Assembly: GCF_001424425.1 (NCBI RefSeq)
Contig: NZ_LMPT01000021.1
Coordinates: 2,532-66,531, forward strand
DNA length: 64,000 nt
Source of the DNA: Acidovorax sp. Leaf191
GTDB lineage: Bacteria; Pseudomonadota; Gammaproteobacteria; Burkholderiales; Burkholderiaceae_C
Direction of reading: 5' to 3'
Under the pieces are notes generated by a model. That model made no database searches and was not told where the DNA came from. It saw only the letters and a program-made list of their open reading frames with translations. Positions 30,727 to 38,825 of the stretch are shown piece by piece. The first letter of the stretch is position 1, and the number at the start of each line of letters is the position of its first letter. The position numbers and the translations under genes are program-made.

Positions 30727-30753
30727 CTGCTGCTGCTGCTGCTGCTGCTGCTG
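30727..30753 (+). repeat. (CTG)9 trinucleotide repeat
   Basis: Nine uninterrupted CTG units begin seven bases after the alpha-2-macroglobulin stop codon. No start codon puts the run in a translated frame. It lies between two genes of one probable operon. Confidence 0.95.
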
Positions 30754-30893
30754 GGGGCAGGCCGCGTGCCCGCCCCGGCTGGCAAGGTGTCCGCCCAGCC
30801 GCAGCGCCGCGGCGGCCGGGCGGCACCTTCCGCGCCGGCCCGCAGCTTTGGCGACGCCGGCACGACCGGCCACCACCCCGACCCCAAGGAGCC

Positions 30894-31346
30894 ATGACCA
30901 TGACCGATGCTTCCAGCCCCGCGCCGACCCCCTCTGTGCTCACCCTCTCCGTCGAGGTCGGTTGCGATGCGCAGCGTGCGTGGCAGGCTTTTGTCAGCCC
31001 CACCGCCATCACGGCCTGGAACTTCGCCAGCCCCGAATGGTGCTGCCCCCGGGCCGAGAACGACCTGCGCGTGGGCGGCGCCTTCAGCTACCGCATGGAG
31101 GCCAAGGACGGTTCCATGGGCTTCGACTTTGCCGGCACGTTCACCGAGATCGTGCCGCACCGCCGCCTGCGCTATGCCCTGGGCGACCGCCGCGAGGTGG
31201 TCGTCGAGTTTGTCGACCTGCCCCAGGGCCGCACCGAGGTGCAGCAGTCCTTCACCCCGGATGCGACCTTCCCGCACGAACAGCAACGTGCGGGTTGGCA
31301 GGCCATTTTGGGCAACTACAAGAAGTTCGTGGAGCCGGGTGGTTGA
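30894..31346 (+). CDS. SRPBCC/AHSA1-family protein
   Basis: A 150-residue cytosolic protein of the START-like SRPBCC superfamily (AHSA1/activator-of-Hsp90 homology branch). The conserved beginning CDAQRAWQAFVSPTAITAW and the C-terminal GWQAILGNYKKFVE are recognisable. Such proteins have a hydrophobic ligand cavity, but their roles are mostly unknown. It has two possible starts, MTM at 30894 or the ATG six bases later. It lies between the alpha-2-macroglobulin and pbpC genes on the same strand (174 and 60 bases away), an unusual insertion into a well-known gene pair. Confidence 0.88.
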   Translation: MTMTDASSPAPTPSVLTLSVEVGCDAQRAWQAFVSPTAITAWNFASPEWCCPRAENDLRVGGAFSYRMEAKDGSMGFDFAGTFTEIVPHRRLRYALGDRREVVVEFVDLPQGRTEVQQSFTPDATFPHEQQRAGWQAILGNYKKFVEPGG

Positions 31347-31406
31347 TGCGCATGGCGCAGACGTTCGCCTGCCCGCGGCCAGCCGTCGAGCCGCCGAGGC
31401 GTACCC

Positions 31407-33776
31407 ATGCCCTGGCCTAGGGTCTGGTCCGGCACGCGGCCCGCGGCGGCGCTGCCTGCGGTGGCTGTGGCCTGTCTTTTGCTGGTCGGTGCGCCGCGGG
31501 CCCACGCCCTGCCGTCCTACGACGAGGTGCGGGCCGACTTCAAGCCGTCCGACACCCTGATCCTCTCGCGCGAGGGCGAGGTGCTGCAGCGGCTGCGCAC
31601 CGACCCGACCGTGCGGCGCGGCCAGTGGGTGGCCCTGGCCGATGTGTCGCCCGCGCTGCGCACGGCGCTGGTGCTGAGCGAAGACAAGCGCTTCTTCGAG
31701 CACAGCGGCGTGGACTGGCGCGCTGCGTCGGCCGCCGCCTGGGGCAACCTGTGGAACCAGCGCACGCGCGGTGCCAGCACCATCACCATGCAGCTGGCGG
31801 GCCTGCTCGACGGCGACTGGCGCCAGGGCCCTGGCGGGCGCACCGTGGTGCAAAAGCTCGGCCAGACGGTGGCGGCGCAGGTGCTGGACCGGCGCTGGCG
31901 CAAGGACCAGGTGCTGGAGGCGTACCTCAACCTCGTGCCGTTTCGCAGCGAGCTGGTGGGCATCGACGCCCTCAGCCGCACGCTGTTCGGCAAGGCCGCC
32001 CATGGCCTGGACGACCGCGAGGCCGCAGTGGCGGCCGCGCTGGTGCGGGCGCCCAACGCGCGCCCCGCGCTGGTGGCCCAGCGGGCCTGTGGCGTGCTGC
32101 GGGACATGCAGGCCCAGCCGCCGCCAAGAAAGCCGGCCACCACCGCGGGCGCCCCCGCATCGCCAGCCCAGCCACCGCGTGTGGATTGCGATGCGCTCGA
32201 CCTCTTCACCACCGCCGCGCTGCAGCGCCGCGCATTCGATGCCAGCGAGGGCGTGGCGCCGCACTTTGCGCGCTACCTGCTGCGCCAGCGCGACAAGGAC
32301 GGTGCCGCACTGCCCGAGCGTGTGCAGAGCACGGTGCGCGCGCCGCTCCAACGCTTTGCCGTCAGCACCCTGCAGCAGCACCTGCGCGAACTGCGGGGGC
32401 GCAACGTGGAAGACGGCGCCGTGCTGGTGCTCGACAACGCCACGGGTGCGGTGCTGGCATGGGTGGGATCGTCGGGGCAGCTGAGCCAGGCGAGCGAGGT
32501 CGATGGCGTGCTGGCGCTGCGCCAGCCGGGCTCCACGCTCAAACCCTTTTTGTACGGGCAGGCCATCGCCGAGCGGCGGCTCACCGCCGCGTCGCTGGTG
32601 GACGACTCGCCCGCCCACATCGCCACGGCGGGCGGGTTGTACATCCCGCAGAACTACGACCGGCAGTTCAAGGGCTGGGTGTCGGTGCGCACCGCGCTGG
32701 CCGCGTCGCTCAACGTGCCCGCGGTGCGCACGCTGGTCATGGTCACGCCCGATGCATTCCACCGGCAGCTGCGCGCCGTGGGCATGCCGCTGCGCGAGAG
32801 CGGCGACTATTTTGGCTACAGCCTGGCGCTGGGCAGTCCTGAGGTGCCCCTGGTGCACCTGACCAACGCGTTTCGCACGCTGGCCAACGGCGGGCGTGCC
32901 AGCGCCGTCGACGTGTCCGTGCCGGCCCGCAGCCGGTCGCCCGTTTTCACCGCGGCGCTGGACCCGCGCGCCGCCTTCATCGTGGGCGACATCCTGTCCG
33001 ACGGCAACGCCCGCGCGCGCACTTTCGGTACCGACAGCGTGCTGGCCACGCGCTTCTGGACGGCAGTGAAGACCGGCACCAGCAAGGACATGCGCGACAA
33101 CTGGGCCGTGGGCTGGTCCGAGCGCTACACCGTCGGCGTGTGGGTGGGCAACGCCAGCGGCGCGGCCATGCACGACGTGAGCGGCACCAGCGGCGCGGCG
33201 CCCATCTGGGGCGCCGTGATGGGCTTTCTGCATGCGCGCGAGCCCAGCCGTGCGCCCAAGGCGCCCGCGGGCCTGCACAAGGCCGCGGTGCGGTTCGGCC
33301 CGGGGCCCGCCGCCGCGCTGGCAGACGGCCGCCAGCCGCTCGAGGCCGCCCGCGACGAATGGTTTCTGCAAGGCACCCAGCAACCCCTGTTTGCTATTGA
33401 TTCGATAGCTGCTGGCGCTGATGGGGTCAGCGCCAAGGCCGTCAAGGATGCCAAAAATGCGGCGCGCAAGGTGCCGGATGCCCCGTCCGGCGCCCCGGCG
33501 CGCATCACCGCGCCGGCCGGCGGCACCATCATCGCGCTGGACCCGGACATCCCGCCCGCCCGCCAGCGCCTGCAGTTCACCGCCACCGGCGAGGGCCTGC
33601 TGTGGCGCATGGACGGCAAGCCCCTGGGCCAGGGCCCGCGCGTGGCCTGGCTGCCCTGGCCCGGCCGGCATGTGGTGCAGATCACCGACGCCAAGGGCGA
33701 GGTGCTCGACGAAATCCGCATCGAAGTGCGCGGCGCGGGTGTGGCATCCAAGCCGCCCCGGGGCGCTGCGAATTGA
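31407..33776 (+). CDS. pbpC: Penicillin-binding protein 1C (bifunctional glycosyltransferase/transpeptidase)
   Basis: A 789-residue periplasmic enzyme anchored by an N-terminal helix (about 12-32). The glycosyltransferase domain has SEDKRFFEHSGVDW (catalytic Glu92) and GASTITMQLAG. The transpeptidase domain has SxxK at Ser376 (PGSTLKPF), a SLN motif near 433 and KTGTS at 555. A BiPBP_C domain (about 690-780) closes the protein, which defines the PBP1C class. PbpC is known to be genetically linked to bacterial alpha-2-macroglobulin, which is thought to protect the wall where PbpC repairs it. Residues about 662-674 (FAIDSIAAGADGV) are encoded by a dispersed repeat between the transpeptidase and BiPBP_C domains, where an insertion would be tolerated. 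Confidence 0.95.
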   Translation: MPWPRVWSGTRPAAALPAVAVACLLLVGAPRAHALPSYDEVRADFKPSDTLILSREGEVLQRLRTDPTVRRGQWVALADVSPALRTALVLSEDKRFFEHSGVDWRAASAAAWGNLWNQRTRGASTITMQLAGLLDGDWRQGPGGRTVVQKLGQTVAAQVLDRRWRKDQVLEAYLNLVPFRSELVGIDALSRTLFGKAAHGLDDREAAVAAALVRAPNARPALVAQRACGVLRDMQAQPPPRKPATTAGAPASPAQPPRVDCDALDLFTTAALQRRAFDASEGVAPHFARYLLRQRDKDGAALPERVQSTVRAPLQRFAVSTLQQHLRELRGRNVEDGAVLVLDNATGAVLAWVGSSGQLSQASEVDGVLALRQPGSTLKPFLYGQAIAERRLTAASLVDDSPAHIATAGGLYIPQNYDRQFKGWVSVRTALAASLNVPAVRTLVMVTPDAFHRQLRAVGMPLRESGDYFGYSLALGSPEVPLVHLTNAFRTLANGGRASAVDVSVPARSRSPVFTAALDPRAAFIVGDILSDGNARARTFGTDSVLATRFWTAVKTGTSKDMRDNWAVGWSERYTVGVWVGNASGAAMHDVSGTSGAAPIWGAVMGFLHAREPSRAPKAPAGLHKAAVRFGPGPAAALADGRQPLEAARDEWFLQGTQQPLFAIDSIAAGADGVSAKAVKDAKNAARKVPDAPSGAPARITAPAGGTIIALDPDIPPARQRLQFTATGEGLLWRMDGKPLGQGPRVAWLPWPGRHVVQITDAKGEVLDEIRIEVRGAGVASKPPRGAAN
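33393..33419 (+). repeat. GCTAT-N7-ATAGC dispersed element, copy 5 (inside pbpC)
   Basis: GCTATTGATTCGATAGC (33393-33409) is followed by TGCTGGCGCT, the fullest match to the family in this window. It is translated in frame within the linker before the last PbpC domain. Confidence 0.8.
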
Positions 33777-34028
33777 CGGCACCCGGCGCGGCAGCTACGG
33801 TGTGACGGACCCGCGCAAGGCCGCTGCATATTGGCGGCGGCTTGGCGGGGCAGGGGGGTGGCGTCAGAAGAGCATGCGGCCGCTTCGGCGGGATTCACAG
33901 GGCGACCGCGACGGTGGCCCGGAGTCCGTGGGGTTGGTCCATGGGCAGGGCGGCAATGCCATGCACGGCCTGATGGGATGTCAGCTTCCGGACAACGGCC
34001 CCCACTAGAATGGTTACCAAATATTTCT

Positions 34029-36314
34029 ATGCCGTTCCTGCGCCAGTTCTTCTCCCACCGCCTCATCTGGTTGGCGCTGCTGTTGTCGCTGGGAATCGGT
34101 GCCTTGTTCGCCCGCACGATCTGGACGATCCGCACCGACGAGTGGAACTACGCCAGCCAGACCAACAGCAACCTGGTGCACACGCTGGAGCAGGGGCTGA
34201 GCTGGTCGCTCGACTCCATCGACAAGTCGCTGGAAGGCGTAGCCCGCGAAGTGGCCCGCAGCGACGTGTGGGCCCTGCCGCCCGACCTGCGCAACCGCGT
34301 TATCTTTGACAACTCGCTGCGCGCGCGCGGCGCGGGCGACGTGTTCGTGCTGGATGCGTCGGGCGCCATCGTGCTCGACTCGGGCGCGAGCACGCTGCGC
34401 CGCGCCAACCTGGCAGACCGGGACTACTTCGTGGCCTTCGCCAAGGACGGGCACCAGGGGCTTTTCATCGGCAAACCGGTGCCTTCGCGCGTGACCGGGC
34501 TGAACGTGCTGCCCATGGCCCGGGCCTACCGCCACCCGGACGGCAGCTTCGCGGGCGTGGTGGTCGGGGCCGTGCGCCTGAGCTACTTCAACGAACTCTT
34601 CGGCTCGCTCGACCTGGGCGCCAACAGCGGCGTCAACCTGTTCCGCCAGGACGGCGTGGTGATCTCGCGCTTTCCATACGGCGAATCTGACGTGGGCAAG
34701 ACGATCGCGGGCTCGCCCAACATGGAGCGCTTTCAGCGCGAGGGCAACGGTGTCTTCGTGGGCACGGCGGCGCTGGACGGTGTGGAGCGGCTGTATGCGT
34801 TCCGGCAGGTGGGCTCCTACCCGCTCATCATCAACGTGGCCCAGGCCGCCGACACGGTGCTCGCCAAGTGGTACCGCAGCGCGGCCGTGCTGGGCGGTTT
34901 CGCGCTGCTGCTCATGGTCGCCTGCGTGGCCCTGGCGGCCATGTTCGTGCGCGAGCTCACGCTGCGCCAGCGGGTGTCGGCCCAGTTGCACGAGGCCGAG
35001 CACCATTTGCGCACCATCCTCGACAACCTGCCGTCCGCCATCAGCTACTGGGACCGGGACCTGAACAACCTCTTTGCCAACCAGGTGTACTTCCAGTGGT
35101 TCGGGGTCATGCCCGGCCAGCTGCGCGGCCAGCACATCAGCCAGTTGCTGGGCCCGGATGTGTATGCGCAGAACCTGCCGTTCATGCAGCACGCGCTCGC
35201 CGGCCAGCCCCAGTTGTTCGAGCGGGCGCTGGTGGACACCCGCGGCCAGGTGCTTCATGCCCTGGTGTCCTACCTGCCCGACGAGGTCGACGGCCACGTG
35301 CGCGGCTTCTTCGTGCAGGCCACCGACATCACCGAGCGCAAGCGCATGGAGGAAGAGCTCTTTGCCGAGAAGGAGCGTGTGCGCCTGAGCTTGCAGTCCA
35401 TCGGTGACGCGGTCGTGTGCGCCGACGCGCAGGGCGCCGTCACCTACCTGAACCCGGTGGCCGAGCGCCTGACAGGCTGGCAGGCCTTCGACGCCGCGGG
35501 CCGCCGCATCGACGAGGTGGTGGTGCTGCGCAGCCCGCACAACGACGCCGTGCTGGCCAGCTCGCTGCTGGCCGCCATTCAGAGCGGCGAGGGCGTCGAT
35601 TCGGTGCGTGGCGTGATCGTGCACCGTACCAGCGGCCAGCGCTTCCAGGTCGAGAAAACCTCCAGCCCCATCACCGACCGCCACGGCCAGGTCACCGGCG
35701 CCGTGGCCGTGCTGCGCGATGTGACCGACGCCGTGGTCATGGCCGAACGCATGGCCCACCTCGCCCAGTACGACGCGCTGACCGACCTGCCCAACCGCGT
35801 GCTGCTGCAGGACCGCGCCCAGATGGCCATCACCCAGGCGCGGCGCGACGGCAAATGCCTGGCCGTCATGTACCTGGACCTGGACGGCTTCAAGGCCGTG
35901 AACGACAGCCTGGGCCACGATGTGGGCGACCTGCTGCTCGTGCAGTTCGCCCAGCGCCTCAAGGCCGCCGTGCGCGCGTCCGACACCGTGTGCCGCCAGG
36001 GCGGCGACGAGTTCGTGGTGCTGCTGCCCGGCCTGGAGGGCGTGGAGCCCGCCTGCGGCGTGGCCCGCAAGATCCTCGCGTCCTGCGACGCCCCGTTCGA
36101 GCTGGCCGGCCGCGTGTTGCACATGGGGCTGAGCGGCGGCATCGCGCTGTACCCGCAGCACGGCGACACGTTTGACGCGCTCTCGCGCCACGCCGACAGC
36201 GCCATGTACGCCGCCAAGCGCGGCGGGCGCATGCGCTTCATGCTGTACCGCGGGCCGGACACCGATCCTGAAGTGGTGCAGGTGGACCCGGCGATGACCC
36301 CGCGTCCTTCATGA
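34029..36314 (+). CDS. PDC-PAS-PAS-GGDEF diguanylate cyclase
   Basis: A 761-residue membrane protein. Two helices (about 8-28 and 284-310) enclose a periplasmic double-PDC (dCache-like) sensor with DRDYFVAFAKDGHQGLFIGKPV. Two cytosolic PAS domains follow (about 325-440 and 450-575), then a GGDEF domain (GGDEF at 658-662). The inhibitory site RASD is in place. It would couple an external ligand to cyclic di-GMP synthesis. The ATG at 34029 is the first start that gives the hydrophobic N-terminus. The stop lies only 16 bases from the end of the convergent ADP-ribosylglycohydrolase remnant. Confidence 0.93.
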   Translation: MPFLRQFFSHRLIWLALLLSLGIGALFARTIWTIRTDEWNYASQTNSNLVHTLEQGLSWSLDSIDKSLEGVAREVARSDVWALPPDLRNRVIFDNSLRARGAGDVFVLDASGAIVLDSGASTLRRANLADRDYFVAFAKDGHQGLFIGKPVPSRVTGLNVLPMARAYRHPDGSFAGVVVGAVRLSYFNELFGSLDLGANSGVNLFRQDGVVISRFPYGESDVGKTIAGSPNMERFQREGNGVFVGTAALDGVERLYAFRQVGSYPLIINVAQAADTVLAKWYRSAAVLGGFALLLMVACVALAAMFVRELTLRQRVSAQLHEAEHHLRTILDNLPSAISYWDRDLNNLFANQVYFQWFGVMPGQLRGQHISQLLGPDVYAQNLPFMQHALAGQPQLFERALVDTRGQVLHALVSYLPDEVDGHVRGFFVQATDITERKRMEEELFAEKERVRLSLQSIGDAVVCADAQGAVTYLNPVAERLTGWQAFDAAGRRIDEVVVLRSPHNDAVLASSLLAAIQSGEGVDSVRGVIVHRTSGQRFQVEKTSSPITDRHGQVTGAVAVLRDVTDAVVMAERMAHLAQYDALTDLPNRVLLQDRAQMAITQARRDGKCLAVMYLDLDGFKAVNDSLGHDVGDLLLVQFAQRLKAAVRASDTVCRQGGDEFVVLLPGLEGVEPACGVARKILASCDAPFELAGRVLHMGLSGGIALYPQHGDTFDALSRHADSAMYAAKRGGRMRFMLYRGPDTDPEVVQVDPAMTPRPS

Positions 36315-36330
36315 AGCGCGAATCCGCGGC

Positions 36331-37002
36331 TCAGGCGTCTTGCCGTGTGTCGCTCTCGCTGGCGTCGAGCAACTGATCGGCCAGCGCCTCGATCTCACTG
36401 CGCATCGCCAGCCGCTCCAGCCAATGTGCAGGAATGGACGAGGCTCCGTAGTACGCGCCCGCCAGTTGGCCGCATATGGCCGCCGTCGTATCCGCATCGT
36501 CTCCCAGGTTCGCCGCGGCGAGAATTGCGGATTCGAACGAGTCCGTGCTGTTGAAACACCAGAGCGCTGCTTGCAAGGCGTCGACGCAATACCCTGAACC
36601 CTTGATCACGTCGCGTGGCGCGGCCAGAAAGCGACCGTCGGCGATGGCTTGGAGCTTTGGAGACAGGTGTGCGGGGGCGTCCATGGACCAGATCGCCTGC
36701 TTGTCAGCACCCAGCAGCGCTGCCCGCACATAAAGCGCGAACAGCTTGGAGCTGTCGATGGCTTCCTGGGCACCGTGCGTGGTGCGTGTGCTCTCTGCCG
36801 CGAACTGCACAACGCGGCTTGCGTCGCGGCGGTAGTACATCGGGATCGGCGCCAATCGCATCAGTGCACCGTTGCCTGCGGTCATCGGGTCGGGGTCGCC
36901 GGCAAAGGGATTGGCCGTTCGAAGGTACCGGTCCAACGCCGTGGCCACCGTGATTCCGATATCGAAGCACCGCCCATTGCTGCTGAGAAGATGCCCGCCA
37001 TT
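36331..37002 (-). pseudogene. ADP-ribosylglycohydrolase (DraG-like), 5'-truncated remnant
   Basis: The minus strand encodes the C-terminal two-thirds of a DraG-type ADP-ribosylglycohydrolase. It runs from GGHLLSSNGRCFDIG (ending at 37002) through DPMTAGNGALMRLAPIP to LGDDADTTAAICGQLAGAYYG, the metal-binding C-terminal motif. The N-terminal third, which carries the family's TDDT and GDALG metal ligands, is missing. Upstream of 37002 the frame stays open but the sequence no longer resembles the family and runs into the lldD promoter region. The only plausible internal start is a GTG at 36948, giving 205 residues against about 300 in the family. Without the N-terminal metal ligands it should be inactive. 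Confidence 0.75.
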
Positions 37003-37259
37003 GATGTGCGCAGTGCGCCGGATGCTGCGTTGCCATCGGTTTGAAAGGGTCTGCAGAACTACGGCCTGGGTAGCGCAGGGCCGCTGCAGCCACTACACAA
37101 TGAGAGCCACGGACGGCCCGGTCGCACAGTACGCGAACTTGCCATGGAAATTTGTTGCAGACCCGCGCAAATAATTTTGATGGCCGTGCGGCGCGCAACT
37201 GCCTACCATCCGGCCAGGCTTTAGAAACCGTTCAATGTCTTTTTGCTTTGGAGTGCCGC

Positions 37260-38447
37260 GTGCCTGACCTGTCCAAAATCACCTGCATCGAAGACCTGCG
37301 CGTCGTCGCCAAGCGCCGCGTACCGCGCATGTTTTATGACTACGCCGATTCAGGCTCGTACACCGAGGGCACGTACCGCGCCAACACGCAGGACTTCCAG
37401 TCCATCCAGCTGCGCCAGCGCGTGGCCGTGAACATGCAAGGCCGCAGCACCCGCACCACCATGATCGGCCAGGACGTGGCCATGCCCGTGGCGATAGCGC
37501 CCACCGGCCTGACCGGCATGCAGCACGCCGACGGCGAGATCCTGGGTGCCCGCGCTGCCAAGGCCTTCGGCATTCCGTTCACGCTGTCGACCATGAGCAT
37601 CTGCTCCATCGAAGACGTGGCCGAGCACACGGGCCGCCACCCGTTCTGGTTTCAGCTGTACGTGATGCGCGATCGCGACTTCATCGAACGCCTGATCGAC
37701 CGCGCCAAGGCCGCCAACTGCTCTGCGCTGCAGCTCACGCTGGACCTGCAGATCCTGGGCCAGCGCCACAAGGACATCAAGAACGGCCTGTCCACGCCGC
37801 CCAAGCCCACCATCGCCAACCTGATCAACCTGGCCACCAAGCCGCACTGGTGCCTGGGCATGCTGGGCACGAAGCGCCGCACTTTCGGCAACATCGTGGG
37901 CCACGCCAAGGGCGTGGGTGATTTGTCATCGCTGTCGTCCTGGACGGCTGAGCAGTTCGACCCGCAACTCAACTGGGGCGATGTGGAGTGGATCAAGAAG
38001 CGCTGGGGCGGCAAGCTGATCCTCAAAGGCATCATGGACGCAGAAGACGCCCGCCTGGCCGTCAACAGCGGCGCCGATGCGCTCATCGTCAGCAACCACG
38101 GCGGCCGCCAGCTCGACGGCGCGCCATCGTCCATCGCCGCGCTGCCCGGCATTGCCGAAGCGGTGCGACAAGCGGGTGGCGGCATCGAGGTCTGGATGGA
38201 CGGCGGCATCCGCAGCGGGCAGGACGTGCTGAAGGCCCGCGCGCTGGGCGCACAGGGCACGCTGATCGGGCGGAGTTTTCTGTATGGGCTGGGGGCCTAT
38301 GGCGAAGCGGGGGTGACGCGTGCGCTGCAGATCATTCAGCGGGAGCTGGACATCACGATGGCGTTTTGTGGACACACGAACATCAACACGGTGGACCGGT
38401 CGATCTTGTTGCCGGGCACGTATCCGGGCGAGGACACGGCCCGCTGA
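37260..38447 (+). CDS. lldD: FMN-dependent L-lactate dehydrogenase / alpha-hydroxy-acid oxidase
   Basis: A 395-residue flavoenzyme that oxidises an L-2-hydroxy acid, probably L-lactate to pyruvate, feeding electrons to quinone. The FMN-binding TIM barrel is complete. It has RMFYDYADSGSYTEGTYRAN near the start, catalytic His in SNHGGRQLDGAPS, and WMDGGIRSGQDVLKARALGA for the FMN phosphate. The GTG at 37260 is preferred because GGAG lies six bases before it and the protein then begins VPDLSKITCIEDLR, as in the family. The frame is open further upstream without homology. The exact hydroxy acid cannot be told from sequence alone. Confidence 0.9.
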   Translation: MPDLSKITCIEDLRVVAKRRVPRMFYDYADSGSYTEGTYRANTQDFQSIQLRQRVAVNMQGRSTRTTMIGQDVAMPVAIAPTGLTGMQHADGEILGARAAKAFGIPFTLSTMSICSIEDVAEHTGRHPFWFQLYVMRDRDFIERLIDRAKAANCSALQLTLDLQILGQRHKDIKNGLSTPPKPTIANLINLATKPHWCLGMLGTKRRTFGNIVGHAKGVGDLSSLSSWTAEQFDPQLNWGDVEWIKKRWGGKLILKGIMDAEDARLAVNSGADALIVSNHGGRQLDGAPSSIAALPGIAEAVRQAGGGIEVWMDGGIRSGQDVLKARALGAQGTLIGRSFLYGLGAYGEAGVTRALQIIQRELDITMAFCGHTNINTVDRSILLPGTYPGEDTAR

Positions 38448-38496
38448 TCACGGCCCCCATTGCTGTGGGGCAGACCATTCGACGTGGGCTTTGCAC

Positions 38497-38733
38497 ATGC
38501 ACAACGAAGAACCCAACGAGCGCGGCTCAGACACTGTGGAGTTGGCGGTACGAGCCGTTTGCGGTGCGCTCGCCGGCGTGGTCGTCGGGTTGCTTGTCTG
38601 CTGGAAAGGGCGGCTGCGGGAGCCTTGGGCACTAACTGCTGTGATCGTGGTGGCTGTGCTGGCGTGTGTGTACGGGGCGACGAAGTATGGGGACGATTTC
38701 TGGTGGGGGTTGTTGAAGGCGAAAGACCGGTGA
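38497..38733 (+). CDS. Small two-helix membrane protein, unknown function
   Basis: A 78-residue protein with a charged N-terminus (MHNEEPNERGSD). It has two hydrophobic segments (about 18-38, CGALAGVVVGLLVCW, and 46-64, LTAVIVVAVLACVYG) joined by a short basic loop (KGRLREP). It ends in a Trp-rich DDFWWGLLKAKDR. I do not recognise the family. The gene lies 49 bases after lldD on the same strand. Base composition is less GC-rich than its neighbours, as in the rest of 38450-38825. Coding status is supported mainly by the clean hydrophobic pattern. Confidence 0.55.
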   Translation: MHNEEPNERGSDTVELAVRAVCGALAGVVVGLLVCWKGRLREPWALTAVIVVAVLACVYGATKYGDDFWWGLLKAKDR

Positions 38734-38825
38734 GTGGAGGAAAGGGATGCTCTCGCCGCTCCGGTAGCCAGCCAAACTGGCACGAGTGCCCTCTATGATT
38801 CACGCGCGGTGCGCTGAGGGCGATC

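Noticed and set aside
30720..30893. Possible leader peptide made by the Leu-reading frame of the CTG run
   Set aside because: The frame has a stop just upstream (30697-30699) and no start codon before the repeat.
29615..31420. Open frame containing a Cys run translated from the CTG repeat
   Set aside because: It overlaps the 3' end of the alpha-2-macroglobulin gene in another frame and has no homology or start signal.
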